64,000 nt of DNA from Aulostomus chinensis (Eukaryota > Chordata > Actinopteri > Syngnathiformes > Aulostomidae): the NCBI GenBank assembly GCA_037954235.1, contig JBBMOA010000019.1:10941805-11005804 (forward strand). Direction: 5' to 3'. Shown piece after piece: positions 12,331 to 25,505 of the stretch. Made by a program: the position numbers and the translations under genes. Within the stretch, counting starts at the first letter, position 1. Each line of letters begins with the position of its first letter. The notes under the pieces were generated by a model. It was given only the letters and a program-made list of their open reading frames with translations. It had not been told where the DNA came from and did not search any database.

Positions 12331-15300
12331 AGACCCACAACACGTCCTTTTTATAGACCACGTGTCGGTTTGGACGGATAATGAGACATGCCTTTTTTAT
12401 TTTGTGCATGTCCCGTGTGTGTCGAAGGCTTCAGCCGGAAAAAGTAAATGATAATCACGACTTAAGATACAGGTTTATCTCATGGACTTTTTATTTTTAT
12501 ATCCTCATCAGCCATCAAATATGCCTGCTGTTCTTCGTTAATTACTGTCGCTGAGCACCCAATCATGTTACATATCAGTACGTATATTTTACAGGTGAAT
12601 CCTCTATCGTTCATCTTCGGCACCCTTCTAATACAATTACTTGAATCTGGGAAGGATCTCCAGTAGAAGTACTTGCTAGTACAAGAGGGAACATTCCTTT
12701 ATCGTTCGCTTAATTTTGGTTTGCTGCTGCTTTGTTGTTGTTTATTTTGCCTGTTTGTTATTGACTCATGTCTCAGAGCTTCTGCATCATGATGCAAATC
12801 TCTTCATTTGCATAGAAAAGTGAATCTATTTTTCTGTTATGCTGTCATACGAAAGGCTGCCACTTGAGTGTTATTCAGTTGTTTCAAGTTTAAGTAGATT
12901 TTATTCTTGTCATGCTCAGCACAGTGTCTTCAGACTGCTGTGACACTAAACCAGGGGTTCTCAAACTGGGGTCTGAGTACCCCCCCTAGGTACTTGAGAG
13001 TCTTCCAGAGGTTCTTGAGAAAATTAGTTTATTTAAATACTCTTAAACTCAAGAAAGTTTCCACAGCTGATCAGATCTTCTAATGTGACTATATTAATAG
13101 AAACATAGAATTATTAGAAACATCGTTGTCATTTGAGGTCCTTATTTTCAGAGTTGTTGGGTTGTTGTTTTTTTTTAATTAAATTGAATACTTTTTTCTT
13201 AAGAAAATTTCTTTCTTTCCCCGAAATGTATTTGCTTGAAGGAAAATGTACCTTTTTTTTTTTCGATGACCAAAACAGCCAAAAAAAAACCAACCCCAAA
13301 TTATTTTTAATTTTATTTAGTAATTGATGTAAATAATTAAATAGACAACCTCAAAGAAAACATTTCCAAAAAACTGGATGGAAATCACGAAGGAACTGGA
13401 GATCTTAATCATCCGACAGTTGGCGAGTCGTCGTACTTATTTATTTCTATTTATTGAATCAGATCAGTGACACTGGATCCCGTTTCTTGTGTTTAAATGC
13501 TTGTGAATGGAGTTTGAACTTCCACCAAAATATCTCAAGATCTCAGGACCCCTTCTGAGCAAAGCCTCTTCAAACGGGGGTCCATTGAGAGTCAACTTGG
13601 GGGGGATCCAGATGGTTCTAAAGCTTGAGAACCCCGCCTCTAAAAACTAACACTGTGTCATTCAGGCCAGACAAAATGTGGCCTTTTGGTTGTTTTTTTG
13701 TTGTTGTTGTTGTTGTTTTTTTTCCTTTTCTGGTAACATTTTTCAGAGGCTACGTGGAAATTTCTCTTCTGTTTAGTTGTTCTCTGGCACGTTGTGGCAA
13801 TATTCTACCGCGGTGTTTAACAGAGTGCCATGTCGACTAGTAGGCTGTCTTATTATCTTCATCGTAGGGCTATATTCTGGTTACTGATGGTGTGAGAATG
13901 TAGGACTGAGTAGTTCCTCGTGTGTCTGCACTGGTTCTGTAATATTTATTTATGTCTTCTGAGTTGTGATGACAAAACCGTCTCTATTATTATAAAAGTG
14001 CAATTATTATTATTATATATGAACATGTGAGCACTCTCCATGAAGTATGTTGTGGAAATAACTACATTTGCAATGTACCACCCTAATTCCAATCCTCACC
14101 CTTTTTGCCTCTCTTCTTAATAAGGATTGTCAAGTAAATGAAATTTTTTTAGACCCGGAATATAGTTTGTGTTATTGCATATTATTTCCCAGACAGGCAA
14201 CCTGAGAGGACGCCTATATTATATTGATGAATTATATAAACTAGTTGTGATTTCCAGGTTTTATTGCAAAGGGATTTCTAAGGGTAGAGCCAGCCTTTCT
14301 CTTGAGGGTCTTGGGGTTTATAATCTGATGTAAGTCGATCGTTGGCTGAAACACACTTGACCGGTTCCTCCATAAATAAATTGGAGGGGATAATTTTGTT
14401 AACTTTGGAAGCCCAGATGGATGACGCCGGAGGCTGAAGCAATTTGAATGCGTTAAAATACACATGTGAAATGAAATTGCGCAGGCCTTCTACTGTTATT
14501 ACATTTGTGTATGAAAAATACATGCCTTCTTGAAGATAAAGCCATGATATTACTGCTCAAGTATCACAAAGGTATTGAATGGTCCTGTCTGCTCTTATTC
14601 TGCTTCTCTTGTCCTAAAGTGGCAATATTGTCTTTTAGATCAGACAGTAACACACCCACGTCTATTAGAAAACAAGCAGCATGTCATGAATAATTGCTTT
14701 AGATACACTGTTGACAATAAAGCAGCAATGTTAGATTGATGACCTCATTGCGGATAACAAATAATTCAGATTTAAAGGTCAGCGGCTTTGTCATTGAGGC
14801 ATTGTTTTAAATGACTTCCTGTCTTTAGCCCATTGTGTTCTGGCTCCGCTCGAAGCTTTTCCATCCCATCTATCAGGCAGGACAGGCCAGGCCGCTGTGC
14901 TGATAAACTGGCAGGAACTACAGACATGCTCCTCTCGCTCTCGCTCAGAGACGATTAGCTCAGGCCGGCCTCCTCCGGGGAGAGGAACTGGAGCCAGGCC
15001 GGCCTTCGGGACACACTTCAGATAAGTGAGACCGGGCGGAAGAGGAGGATAGTTCTGGGGGATTAGTTGACATAAAGGAGAGAGATTTAGCTCCAGTTTA
15101 CTGCTGTTTGAAAATAAGTTAAAACTGTACCCCCCCCCCGACCTCGTCATTTTTACCGAGGTCAAATCAATTCAGTGCATCCAACACTTTTGCTTTAGTG
15201 TCATTTTAATGCCTTATTAATTAAATAAAACTCTGCAGATCTGCAGGATTTCTTGCAAAGACAGTTGGTTATGTATCACTAATTTTAATGGGGTAGCTGC

Positions 15301-15540
15301 TCAGATGTGATTAAAATACAAAAACAAGGCATGTACTGCCACCTAGAGGGCACTTCATGAAGAAGTGTAAATATTCACCACGCTACATTTAAAAAAAAAA
15401 ACACCTTTAGTTACATATTCACATGTAAATGTGGGTTAAACACATTGTTAAAAAGGTGCACAACATGCTGTCTTTTAAAAACAAGAGAAAAGCAATTTGA
15501 TTCCACCACACGTGTAAGAAGGAGAATTAGAAAGCTCTCA
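12331..15540 (+). other. fam222a: fam222a 3'UTR and intergenic region
   Basis: No further gene is visible after the stop codon. AATAAA signals occur at 14715 and about 15224; either could end fam222a, and the long AT-rich stretch up to about 14.7 kb could be 3'UTR. It also contains the hAT-like element at 12952-13637. The small open frames here show no family resemblance. Confidence 0.45.
12952..13637. mobile_element. Non-autonomous hAT-like element with terminal inverted repeats
   Basis: The left end ccaggggttctcaaactggg and the right end aagcttgagaacccc are inverted repeats sharing ggggttctcaa. Candidate 8-bp flanks acactaaa / ctctaaaa match imperfectly. The 0.69-kb AT-rich interior has no transposase frame. 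The CAGGGGTTCTCAAA terminus is typical of hAT-family elements of vertebrates. Confidence 0.7.
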
Positions 15541-15549
15541 TAAAAACCT

Positions 15550-15555
15550 TTTATT
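15550..15555 (-). terminator. gltp: Candidate gltp polyadenylation signal
   Basis: TTTATT on the + strand is AATAAA on the gltp strand, about 440 nt past the gltp stop codon. A plausible 3'UTR end; not proven. Confidence 0.45.
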
Positions 15556-15995
15556 GAAGACAAAACTGATTTGCAGGTAAGGTAAAAATATTTTTGTTAT
15601 TTCCAGTAACACAAAGGCACTAAGTGGATTCCAGGAATGACTCAAGTGCAGCAACTGTTCGGATGAAGACTGACTAGTGGGACTGAGGCTGCCGGGTTCA
15701 CACGGGAGAGAACATCCTGAAACATTAACAGCGATGTTTCCTCTCTTCCTGGCGTCGTCTCATTTGCGTAATGGAACAGGTGTACGCCACCTGTTCATGT
15801 CAGAAATAAAGCAGCAAGAGCTGCACTGTTGCAAACCTGCAGTTATGTAAAATTACATGAGAATGCGATGAAATGCAAGGCGTCTGCATAATATCAAACA
15901 TGCAGCGTTAATAATTAGAGAGGCAAAAGTCAAATAAATATCACACTGTAAAATCAACAATAAAACAGTAGAAATCTTCTGGACAGGAGAGGATG

Positions 15996-18584
15996 TCAAA
16001 CAGTGTAGTCCAACTCTGCATCCAGATTAGTGTACATCTCGTAGATGGCGTCTACAGTTGCCGTGAAATTCACCAGGAAGTGATGCACATTGGCCAGACA
16101 GTCTTCCTCTTTCACTTCCTCTCCCTTTGACAGGGCCTTCAGGAAGTTTGATCTGTAAGGAGCAGCGTACAACGCCGTCTACAAGAGGAAAAAAAACAGT
16201 ATGGCTTTCAATTGATTTGAAAAATGAATCGAATTAATTACATGTGTAATTAATTAATCTAAATCAATCCCAGTGACAAACATTCAATTAAAAAGATTCT
16301 GGAAAATGTGGAAATAAATTCATAGATACATTTTAGGATTTTTTTTTTTTTTTTAATTTCAAGCAGACTGGACACAACCGAGGTGCACTGCTGCCCTCTG
16401 CTGGTCGCTAGGCTCTCCATTTACAAGCTAAATTCATCATCGTAATATCAATCAAGTGTTTTTTGTAAATACAGTAATTTACATTATTATTTTGCTACCT
16501 GTAGAAAAATAAATTAACATCAAGTAGATTTGTGTTTGATGAAACATCCCTGAGGCTCAACACAACAATATAAATTAACACTAAATGCAGGGTATGGCGT
16601 CCAGATAAAAATTAACTTTATTTTTGGTAAAAAGTGTTCAATAATTTCATATACTATGAAGGCAACACAAACTGTAACTCTTAAAATAATGCAATTAAGT
16701 TTTGGCTTAATAAACAACGTTCACATCGCCACATCTACGTTTTCTCACATTGAAAATCGTTCGAACGATCCTGCCGTGGTATTTCTTCAGCGCTTGGTCG
16801 TAGGCTTTGGTGACGTTGACCCGGATGAGGTTTGGGTTGTTCACGTCTTTTTCTCCATCTGCCAAACTCTGCAGTAGCACCTGGATGAATCGGAGACCCC
16901 TGCAGGTGAGAAGTAGTATGACAACTTAGCCGCTGACAGGATACAGCAACAATTTTTCTTTGAAACAACAACGTTGAGATTATTTCTACAGTACAATGCT
17001 GATTTGTAAATTAAAGTAGGATGGCGTAGTACTGAGTGTATAGCATAGATGCAGTCACCAGCAACCACAGCGTAACGCTTAGCTAGTTCCGATTCTCTGA
17101 AGTTAGCATCTTAGCTAACGTCTGCCTGTCGCATCGCGTAATACCACTTTGCACCTAAGGAGGCGATAGTGAGACATACCCGTCCAGATCAACACGAACG
17201 CAAACCAGGAGAACTGATGTTGTTTGGAAAACTCAATATGAAAATTAATCTTCACTAACACACTGTACCAACATCATTTCGGATGATATTAAAATTACTA
17301 TTTATAAACATTATTAATCATGCGTTATTAGGATTCAGCCAAACTCAGAGATAAACATGATAAGATATAAACATTATTTGTCCGGCTCACCAACTTTTGA
17401 CAGCTAATTCAAATTTCTTATTCCTGTCTAATCGCTATTTTTTTTTAAATAAATTTTATACAACTGTCAATTGTATATTTAGCTGAATGGACTCAGTATT
17501 GGAACAATTAATAAAACAGCGACACACCGCCTCTAAATTTTCCCCAAGAGGTAATATTACATACAAATTCAATCAAGAGATGCAAAATTTATGTACTAGG
17601 CGTTACAAGTGAGCTGTTTCCTCAATCGATGTATAACATAACGCCAGTTTATGTTGATGCTTATTACCCCTTTTGTACCAGGGTAACAAAACCATCATAA
17701 CACCAATTTTATTTTATTTTTACCCTTCTTTAAATCGTCATTGAACACATTCCAACATCGTACCTCTGAATGCCAGTGGTCTGTAATTACCACCACTGCC
17801 AGCAGAGGCCGCTGTTGCTAACGATGCGTCTTATATATGATGTAACGTATAGCCGAGGGAGTGATCACCTCTTGAGCCACATCAGAGCCAGCGTCGCTCC
17901 AACTTTGGGCCATTCTGCTCCATGATCCTCCCGCTCTGCCTCCAGGATGTGCTGCAGGGTGACATACCGCTCCGGATCCTTCACATACACTCCTCTAATT
18001 TTCTACATAAAAAAGCAAATATAGGATTGGTTTTGATGAAAAAACTCCCACTCGCGTTAAATCAAGAATAGAAAAAACACACCAAAACTATTATGTCTTA
18101 CCGTTATGTTGCCATTAATATCTGATTTGATGATTGAAAACACTTTAGATCCCAAGCAATCTGAAAGAGAGCAAACGCTGAAGCATGAATGGAAGGATTA
18201 CTCTCCCATGTTCTGGTTTCAGACGGGTGGACGAATGCATTATCAGCCTTTACAAACAGTCACTGAGGTCAACGCTCGAGCTGCTCCACGTGTAAACAAA
18301 GAGTTTCTCTGTATGAGCTACAGCTGACCCAGACCCCCCCACCCCCGGACCCGACAGCTCCACATCTGGTGCGAGTCTAAGAACTAAAACACGTAAGAAA
18401 CTCATGGAAGTCGCTGCGACGCGTGACAGGAGCGTCACTTTGTTCCGTCAGTCCGTCTTCAGGTGGTGGGGTCGTTCTTACCGAAAAATGACGGGAGATG
18501 CGAGACGGAGTCCAGGAAGAGCTTGGTGTCCACGGACCTGTCCTCGGGCAGCTGTTGGAACTGGTTCTCCAGTAACAGAGACAT
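15996..18584 (-). CDS. gltp: Glycolipid transfer protein, five exons, 209 aa
   Basis: Exons in transcript order: 18584-18482, 18160-18102, 18002-17869, 16899-16749, 16178-15996 (stop TGA). Total 630 nt gives 209 aa, identical to the human length I recall. GLTP moves glycosphingolipids between membranes in the cytosol using an all-helical two-layer fold. The glycolipid headgroup residues known from human GLTP all fall at the same numbers: Asp48, Asn52, Lys55 (DINGNITK), Trp96 (LMWLKR) and His140 (KKYHG). Other matches are HGAEWPKVGATLALMWLKRG, NPNLIRVN, ALYAAPYRSNFLKALSKG and TVDAIYEMYT. The residue after His140-Gly is Arg142, where human has Trp142. All splice sites are GT-AG. The start is ATG in GGGACCATGT; the upstream CG-rich stretch would be the promoter. 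Confidence 0.96.
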
Positions 18585-21322
18585 GGTCCCGCCGCCGCTG
18601 TATGAGCTTTCGATATGGCGAACTGCTCTCCTCTCCTCTCAGTGAGGAAACAACCCGGAACTCTTGTTGTCAGATGGGAGGCGCCAGCAGCGGTAGCCAC
18701 CATCAACAACAGTTAACAGGTGGAGTCACAACACACACACACACACACAAACAGGTACGTCAAGTTTGAATGGGCCTTTATTATATTATTAAACCCACAC
18801 GCAGCGGTGTTTTCATCCACAGAGACAGTGGTTCGACGCCAGAGGTTACAAGGAATGAACGGTGGAGAGCAGGGGTGGAAAGTAACGGAATACACGCGCT
18901 GACTCATTACTGGGCCTCCCATTGTAGGAGCACACACGCCCATATCTGACTCTGCATGTACCTTCACTGTAGAGGAAGTCTAACTAATCTAATCTAGAAT
19001 ATTTTGTGGCCATAAAATAGTGTTTCTACAATTTGAATAATTCATAGCCACAAGATATAACTTGTTGCCTCAATTTCAGATGCAGAATTAACTCGTTCCC
19101 AGTTTGGTTTATTCATGGACATGAGATATAGCTGGCTCCCTCAATATGATTAATTTATGGCCATAAGATACAGCACAACTCTTTCCTAGTAAGATTAATT
19201 CATAAAATGTACCTCACTGTTACTTGTTCCCACAATTTTATTAGCACATGGCAGGAAGACACTTCCCCTCCTGATCAATTACTAGTCATCACATCGTAGA
19301 GAGGGGGGAAAAAGGCAGACATTATCTTCTGACAACAGCTGTGAATTGATCGCTTTTCAAATTAAATAGAAGGTAGAAAATGACATTATAATACATCTTC
19401 CTCCAGACTAAGCTAAGGAACCTGTTTATTTTTTACTTGGTAAAGGAACTCATTCCAACAAAGGTAACACTGAGCTGACCGCGCTCTACCTGGGCGAGAT
19501 ATTCAGTTTCTCTTTCCACCCCTGATTGAAAGGGATCTGGCTCAAAACAACTAGCGAGAGACACATCAGAACCAGGTTCTGGCACAGGTGGAGGGCACAT
19601 TGACTTCATCATTGATTGTGAACCAGAGCGCTACAGGCAGCATCTTAACACACTGGAGTTACGGCGTCACACCAGTCAACAAACATCACAAGGAACTGTC
19701 AGCTGAGACGTCCCAAACCTCAGAGCAAACATTTGCCTGCATCACGTTCAACAAAAGCTTATGAAAATAAACATTGGTATTTTCTTAGAGGTATGACATA
19801 CAATTCATAAATAGAATAGTATTTGGATTATTCTGATAAAGAATTACAATGATACATACATTTATTATATATTTGCATAACGCTATTAAAATGGACTCAA
19901 AATGGATTTCATATGGGCCATTGAGGACCACACACACCCACACACTTGCTCGCTCACACGTAAACACACACACACACACACACTATCAGAAGTATGGCTG
20001 TAACATTAGAACTCCAAAAAAACTGATAGGTATTCACACACGTCTTTAACCAGCGTGGAGGGACTGAACAGTGAGATCACCTGCTGGATGGGATGAAGGT
20101 TTGCTGGTCAAACACACACTGAAAGCTAATAACTATCATCACAGTTTGCTTACTAAACATTGAAGCGAGTGGCATGACAATGATTCAAGATTCAATACTG
20201 TTGTTGCACCTTAAAAATAAAAAAATCTAGAAGAAAATAAACAAATGTTAGCGATCGTGATCGTTGAAGCCAAGTGTCTCCCAGGCATTTGGTCCTCCCT
20301 GGATGCTAATCTAAGAGCACCCAACGTCAAAATGATGAACGCTGTCCGCTAATGTCTGCTAAAATACTAAAAGTACAATGTAAAAGGCTCATTTAATTCT
20401 TGTTTTAATTGTTTAACATTTACAGGACATTGCACTTATGGAAAATGATCTCTTTGTGAGGTAAAATATTCTAACAGGTTTTCTCCTACATCTGTATAGA
20501 TGTTTGCCAACGATACAGCTGCTTCCTGATTTCCTTGGGAAACTCTTAGTGCAGGTGCAGGCTGGTCAGCCATCTTGGACAGTGACATATGACAGTGCCA
20601 CTTGGACCAACCACATTAGATTGAGTTTGTCACCGCTAACGGTTAGCATATGATATTTGAGTTGAAACTTAAGTCACACATTACCCCAACATATTAAAAA
20701 GTGTAATTGCTAATAGTGTGTTTTGGCTGCCTGAAGAGGTTGATCTAAAAATAAATCTGACATCCACTAGCATGTGACATTTGAGTGGAAGAGAAAGTAA
20801 TGTTAGCCGTTAGCTCTAGCTCTTAGCTATGATGGGGTACATCCTGAATCTGTTTTGAAGATAACTACAGAGAAGTTATCAAGACGTCTCAAATAAAAGT
20901 ATTTAATGTTACTTTGTAAAAAACAAAACACACATTAGCATTATGGTTGATCAATTTTACATCATCTCCCCGGTACATATTGATGCTGTGCTAGTTTCTT
21001 TTTGAACACAAATCCCATTTTGATCAACTCTAGTTAATGGTGTTGCCCTCAAAGATAGCAAAACCACCTGCACATCCGCAAAGAGGTGCCAAAGCACATC
21101 CGGTAGCAACAGGTACTACCACTGGTTAAAAAAAACAAGGAAATAAATAAAGCTTTTGATTGGTCGGTAATTCCCCATGGTAAAAAATGTTCCCCCCCTC
21201 AAGGAATCCATGTGAATGTTTCTAAGAATAACAAGGGACAATAAAAACATGGCGAGACCTGAACACTGATTACGCTGAAATTAGCAACAACATTTAAAGG
21301 TTTCAAGTTGTGTTTTGGTGTT
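18585..21322. other. gltp-git2 intergenic region with hAT MITE and repeats
   Basis: The first approximately 120 bases upstream of gltp are CG-richer with an ETS-like site (ccggaa at about 18655), a likely gltp promoter. The rest holds (CA)n tracts (18728-18748, 19966-19982), the hAT-type element at 18870 and git2 3'UTR sequence adjoining 21323. No coding gene seen. Confidence 0.5.
18870..19524. mobile_element. hAT-type MITE with internal short tandem units
   Basis: The ends are inverted repeats: caggggtggaaag at the left and ctttcc-acccctg at the right. This CAGGGGTGGAAAGTAAC terminus is common among fish non-autonomous hAT elements. The flanking 8-mers agree only weakly. The interior (about 19007-19245) contains about five degenerate units of 42-48 bp built around 'ggccataagata ... 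gttcccncaattt ... taattcat'. Confidence 0.65.
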
Positions 21323-21532
21323 TTAGTTGTTGTTTTCTTTGGTTGTCACAGTGACGAGTTGCTTGGCAGCTTTGGCAATGTCATAGGCGCACTGGATGAC
21401 CTGCTGAGTGACCAACTGAATGTCTGACGGGCAGGGGTTGTGCTCGGCAGCGTTCTGACACTCTCCGTGAAGCCGGCTGGCACTTGAAGTCAGCAAGCAC
21501 AGAGACGCTCGCACAGTCTCAGAGGACGGCCG
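21323..21532 (-). CDS. git2: git2 last coding exon (FAT-like paxillin-binding end)
   Basis: Starts after the acceptor cttcttccag and encodes RPSSETVRASLCLLTSSASRL...DIQLVTQQVIQCAYDIAK...TVTTKENNN-stop, near identical in its last 35 residues to human GIT2. This is the clearest single exon for identifying the gene. Confidence 0.97.
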   Translation of the reverse strand, partial: RPSSETVRASLCLLTSSASRLHGECQNAAEHNPCPSDIQLVTQQVIQCAYDIAKAAKQLVTVTTKENNN

Positions 21533-23623
21533 CTGGAAGAAGGGAAGCAGGAGACGCCATGACAAAATGACATGACAACATCCTTTAATTTACCATAGTC
21601 ACACAGCAGGAGCTAGAATGCTGGATTATGTCATGCTGGTTGGTTCAAGGACCTGGATAATTATCTTATTTCATGGCTTCCTGGTTCACAAGCAACTGAA
21701 AAAACAATTTATAAAATTTAAAAAAAAAGAAGAAAAAAACCCTCCAAAGGATACAAACACAGGCCATATTTGATAGTTCAACAAGTGCTAATCCATTAGC
21801 TACTACCTTAGCTGAAAGTTAATGTTAGCATTTAACTCCCTCCTTGTTGACAAAGCTGGCTGTTGTGTTGCATTGAACCAAAAGACACATTTCTGGATAA
21901 TGATCATAAGGTTACCTGGGTTTTTTCATATTATGAAGCAGAGCAACCAGCAGCTTTCGCTAGGAAAGTGGATGAATGCTAATGTTAGCTACTGGCTAAC
22001 AATTACAAATGGATTATGAAATATGTTGGCAAATGTGGCCTGATGTCCCCCTGGATGTTTACTATCCATAGGTTTTTCAGTTGTTGGGCAACAATGGAAT
22101 TCTAATCATTCTGTCAGAGTTCCAGTGTTTATACAGGTTGCAGCAGTACAACACCATTGTTAATAGCATCCCACCCTAAGTGTGGCGTCAGTTTAACATG
22201 ACTGCAGTGTGAATTTGGTCTAATTAACATTCACTGTGGTCAGCATGTGTGTGGGTAAGCATACAACAAAATGATCCAATAAATGCTGCACAAGTTGTGT
22301 TAGATTCTCTTCAGCTATTTACCCAACAAACACCAAATCTGTGGGACGCCAAGCTGCTCTTGGTAGGAGTCAACTTACCTTGGGGAATAGGGCAGCCATC
22401 TCTGTCACAGCCAGGCAGATCTTTTCTGAACACGGCAAAAAGCTATAAGACATGGAGACAAACGGCTGAATGGGTGAGCAGTTATCTGTGTGCCTTTATT
22501 TAGGAAAAAACCTTCACTAGCAGTCCTCATGAACCTGGATAAGAGCAGCCTGATGAAATATTCCTTGCAACAGCCACATTTAATTCATTTACAATTTACA
22601 CATTTGCTTTATTTGTCTCATATTGCTTGAATGTCTGTAAAAATGACTGTTATCAACACCGCTAAGAGAAGGCAGGTCAACCAGGTGCAGTGGTATGTGT
22701 CTTATCTACTGTATATGATGGCAGAATGGAACAGTGTGTGCTGGGCTGTGGAGCAACCTTCCAGGAGAACTGGAATGTAGCACATACCTGTGAAAGGAGT
22801 GCAACTGAGGGGTTGCTGAGGGTTCAAAATAAACACCAAAGGGTAACGGCACAGATGACATGAGGACTAATCGGGGCGAGTGATTTTAGTGGACCAGAGT
22901 GATCAATATCCTCACAGCAAAAGCAAATATAGTAGCTTTGAAAGCCTCACTTGGATCAGCGGAATGTGTTTTAATGTTGAATTCATATTTGGGCAATTTT
23001 CAAAAGCAAGTGGGAGCTGAACAGAGATCGAATAACAGACAAACCTAGGACAGCTACACCAATGCTCGCACAATTTCATTGAAAATAAGACTTTTTTTGT
23101 TTTACAAGTCAACACTCAAAAGTATGAACATTAGCATTGGTTGATATGATGATCTACACTGTTTGAGATGTGTGGATACCTGTATGGTTGGGGTTGGCTT
23201 CTCGTGTCATCTCCTATATCTTTCACGATCTCACAAATTCTTTTGCCCGACACGGTAATGTGATAATGTGGAGCAGGAGGAGGCATGCAAGTAGGAAGTT
23301 GAGGGGGGAAAGAAAACTTGAGAATCTCAAGGTTTATTTAAATGGATGTTCCTAATAATAAGGAGAAGAAGAAGGAGAAGAAGAAGGAGAAGAAGAAGAA
23401 GAAGAAGAAGAAGAAGAAGAAGAAGAAGAAGAAGGAGAAGGAGAAGAAGAAGAAGAAGAAGAAGAAGAAGAAGAAGAAGAAGAAGAAGAAGAAGAAGAAG
23501 AAGAAGAAGAAGAAGAAGAAGAAGAAGAAGAAGAAGAAGAAGAAGAAGAAGAAGAAGAAGAAGAAGAAGAAGAAGAAGAAGAAGAAGAAGAAGAAGAAGA
23601 AGAAGAAGAAGAAGAAGAAGAAG

Positions 23624-23711
<88 letters not shown>

Positions 23712-25451
23712 CAGCAGAATCTGGTCACATTCCAAGAAATAGACTTGACACTTTGGGCAGGAAGAGTTCAGGTGTTTATATCCACTCACTGAATTAATTT
23801 TAGATTTTGCTGTGGATTTAGCAGATGATGGGGGTGAGAAATGGTAGTGTGGTATTTCCTATCAGCCAACCTCCAGCAGACAGAGGGACAGAAGTCTAAA
23901 TCTAACTAAGTGGCTTTCTTTTTTTGTTTTTGAGGACCAGAACACTGCTGTTTTTTTCCACAATTATTTAGCTGCCTGTATTTTTCTTGGCACTCAAGTG
24001 TAAATCAGTCACTGGTTAGCTGGCCAGAATGAATGAGAGAAAGCCAGCCAAGTCCCAGGCCCTGAGGACAACCATTGGAAACCACTGACCTAGAAGCAGT
24101 TGAAATGGAGCACTCATTAGCCTCCTCAGAGGACAAGGCAGACACACATATACAACCACAGCTGCATTATATGGATTCTATGATTCTGCGATAAATCTAC
24201 CAGACGCATGACGAGCAGAACTCTAATATCCCCACTGGAATAAATGCAGGAGTCACACACGTGACCCATTTTGGACTCAAGTTTGCACCCTTGAACATCA
24301 GAGGAGTTCCACTGATTTTGGATATTGTAATCAAACCTGAGCTACCTTTCATGTTTGGTCTCCTGGGCCGCCCTCAGGAGCTCCTGGATGTTTTTCGTTA
24401 TCTGCTCCGTCTTACAGATGACATCCTCTGTGCATGGCAGGGTGGCGTCTTCCTCACCCTCCTCCTCTGGCTCCACTGCCTCAGAGGCTGGGAGGGGGCT
24501 GCTAATAATGTGGAGGAAAAAAAAGAGAGAGTTCATCACCTGTTATCACCATTTCTGTTATGCATAGGCAGGAGGTGAAAATCAGCATCCTTTCTGAGGG
24601 AGGTCTCCAAAACCAAGAAGTGCAATTTCTTTGTAATTTGCTTGAAACTCCCATTTGGAATGACAAACCTCACTGAGTGTGTGTTCTCATGCTGTTACTT
24701 TAGTTACTATGACTCAATTTGAGACCTGAGTTTTCTGGTGCAGTAGCACTGGGAGCACTGGGATCACCCCCCCAGCATTTTGCTGGGTAAGTAAGACCAA
24801 GCAAGCACAGAGAGGGCTTATTATTATAATTATTATTATTATTATTAATCCCACGATTGTGACAGTAACAAAATTATTTCCTCAACATCTGTTTGTATTA
24901 TGCCTTAAGAAACTATGGATAATAAAGAAAAAAACAACATTTTGATTTTGGGATGGTTTAGTAGTAGTGGTAATAATAATAATAATGTTTATTTACACCT
25001 CTCATAGAGAGAATGCAGCTCAGAGTGCTTAACATTCAATAGCCTTAAGGAGAGAACAGTAAGTAGCCACAGCCACAGCCATGTGCAAGGCTACTAGGTT
25101 TTGCATATTGATTGATTTTCTTGCTACTGGGAGCTGATGCCAGATGATGACAAAGTCTTTATAGACCAAATATCAACTGAGTCTTTATTCAGTAGCTGTA
25201 GTCGTATTTTGTAGAAGCATCTGGCGTGCTGGTTTTCACAAATGACCTTAGTTCCTCAGTGAAGGAAATGCACAAATGTTTTCAGACCTTCATGGAACAA
25301 GAATGTCAGTGATTTTCAGCACAGGGAGCTCTTACCCAGTGTCCTCCAGTTCAGAGTTGTTGGGCGTAGTGTCATAGTCATTCTCAACCATGGTACTCTG
25401 GCCCTCCAGACTACAGCCCTGTAGGGACATCAGTAATTAGCATCAATGTAA

Positions 25452-25505
<54 letters not shown>

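Noticed and set aside
11570..12451. Several 80-177 codon frames overlapping fam222a exon 3
   Set aside because: Shadows of the fam222a frame in a CG-rich exon; only the 461-codon frame has family similarity.
23342..23792. Long open frames reading poly-Lys, poly-Arg, poly-Ser/Thr
   Set aside because: They are translations of the (GAA)n/(TAG)n microsatellite.
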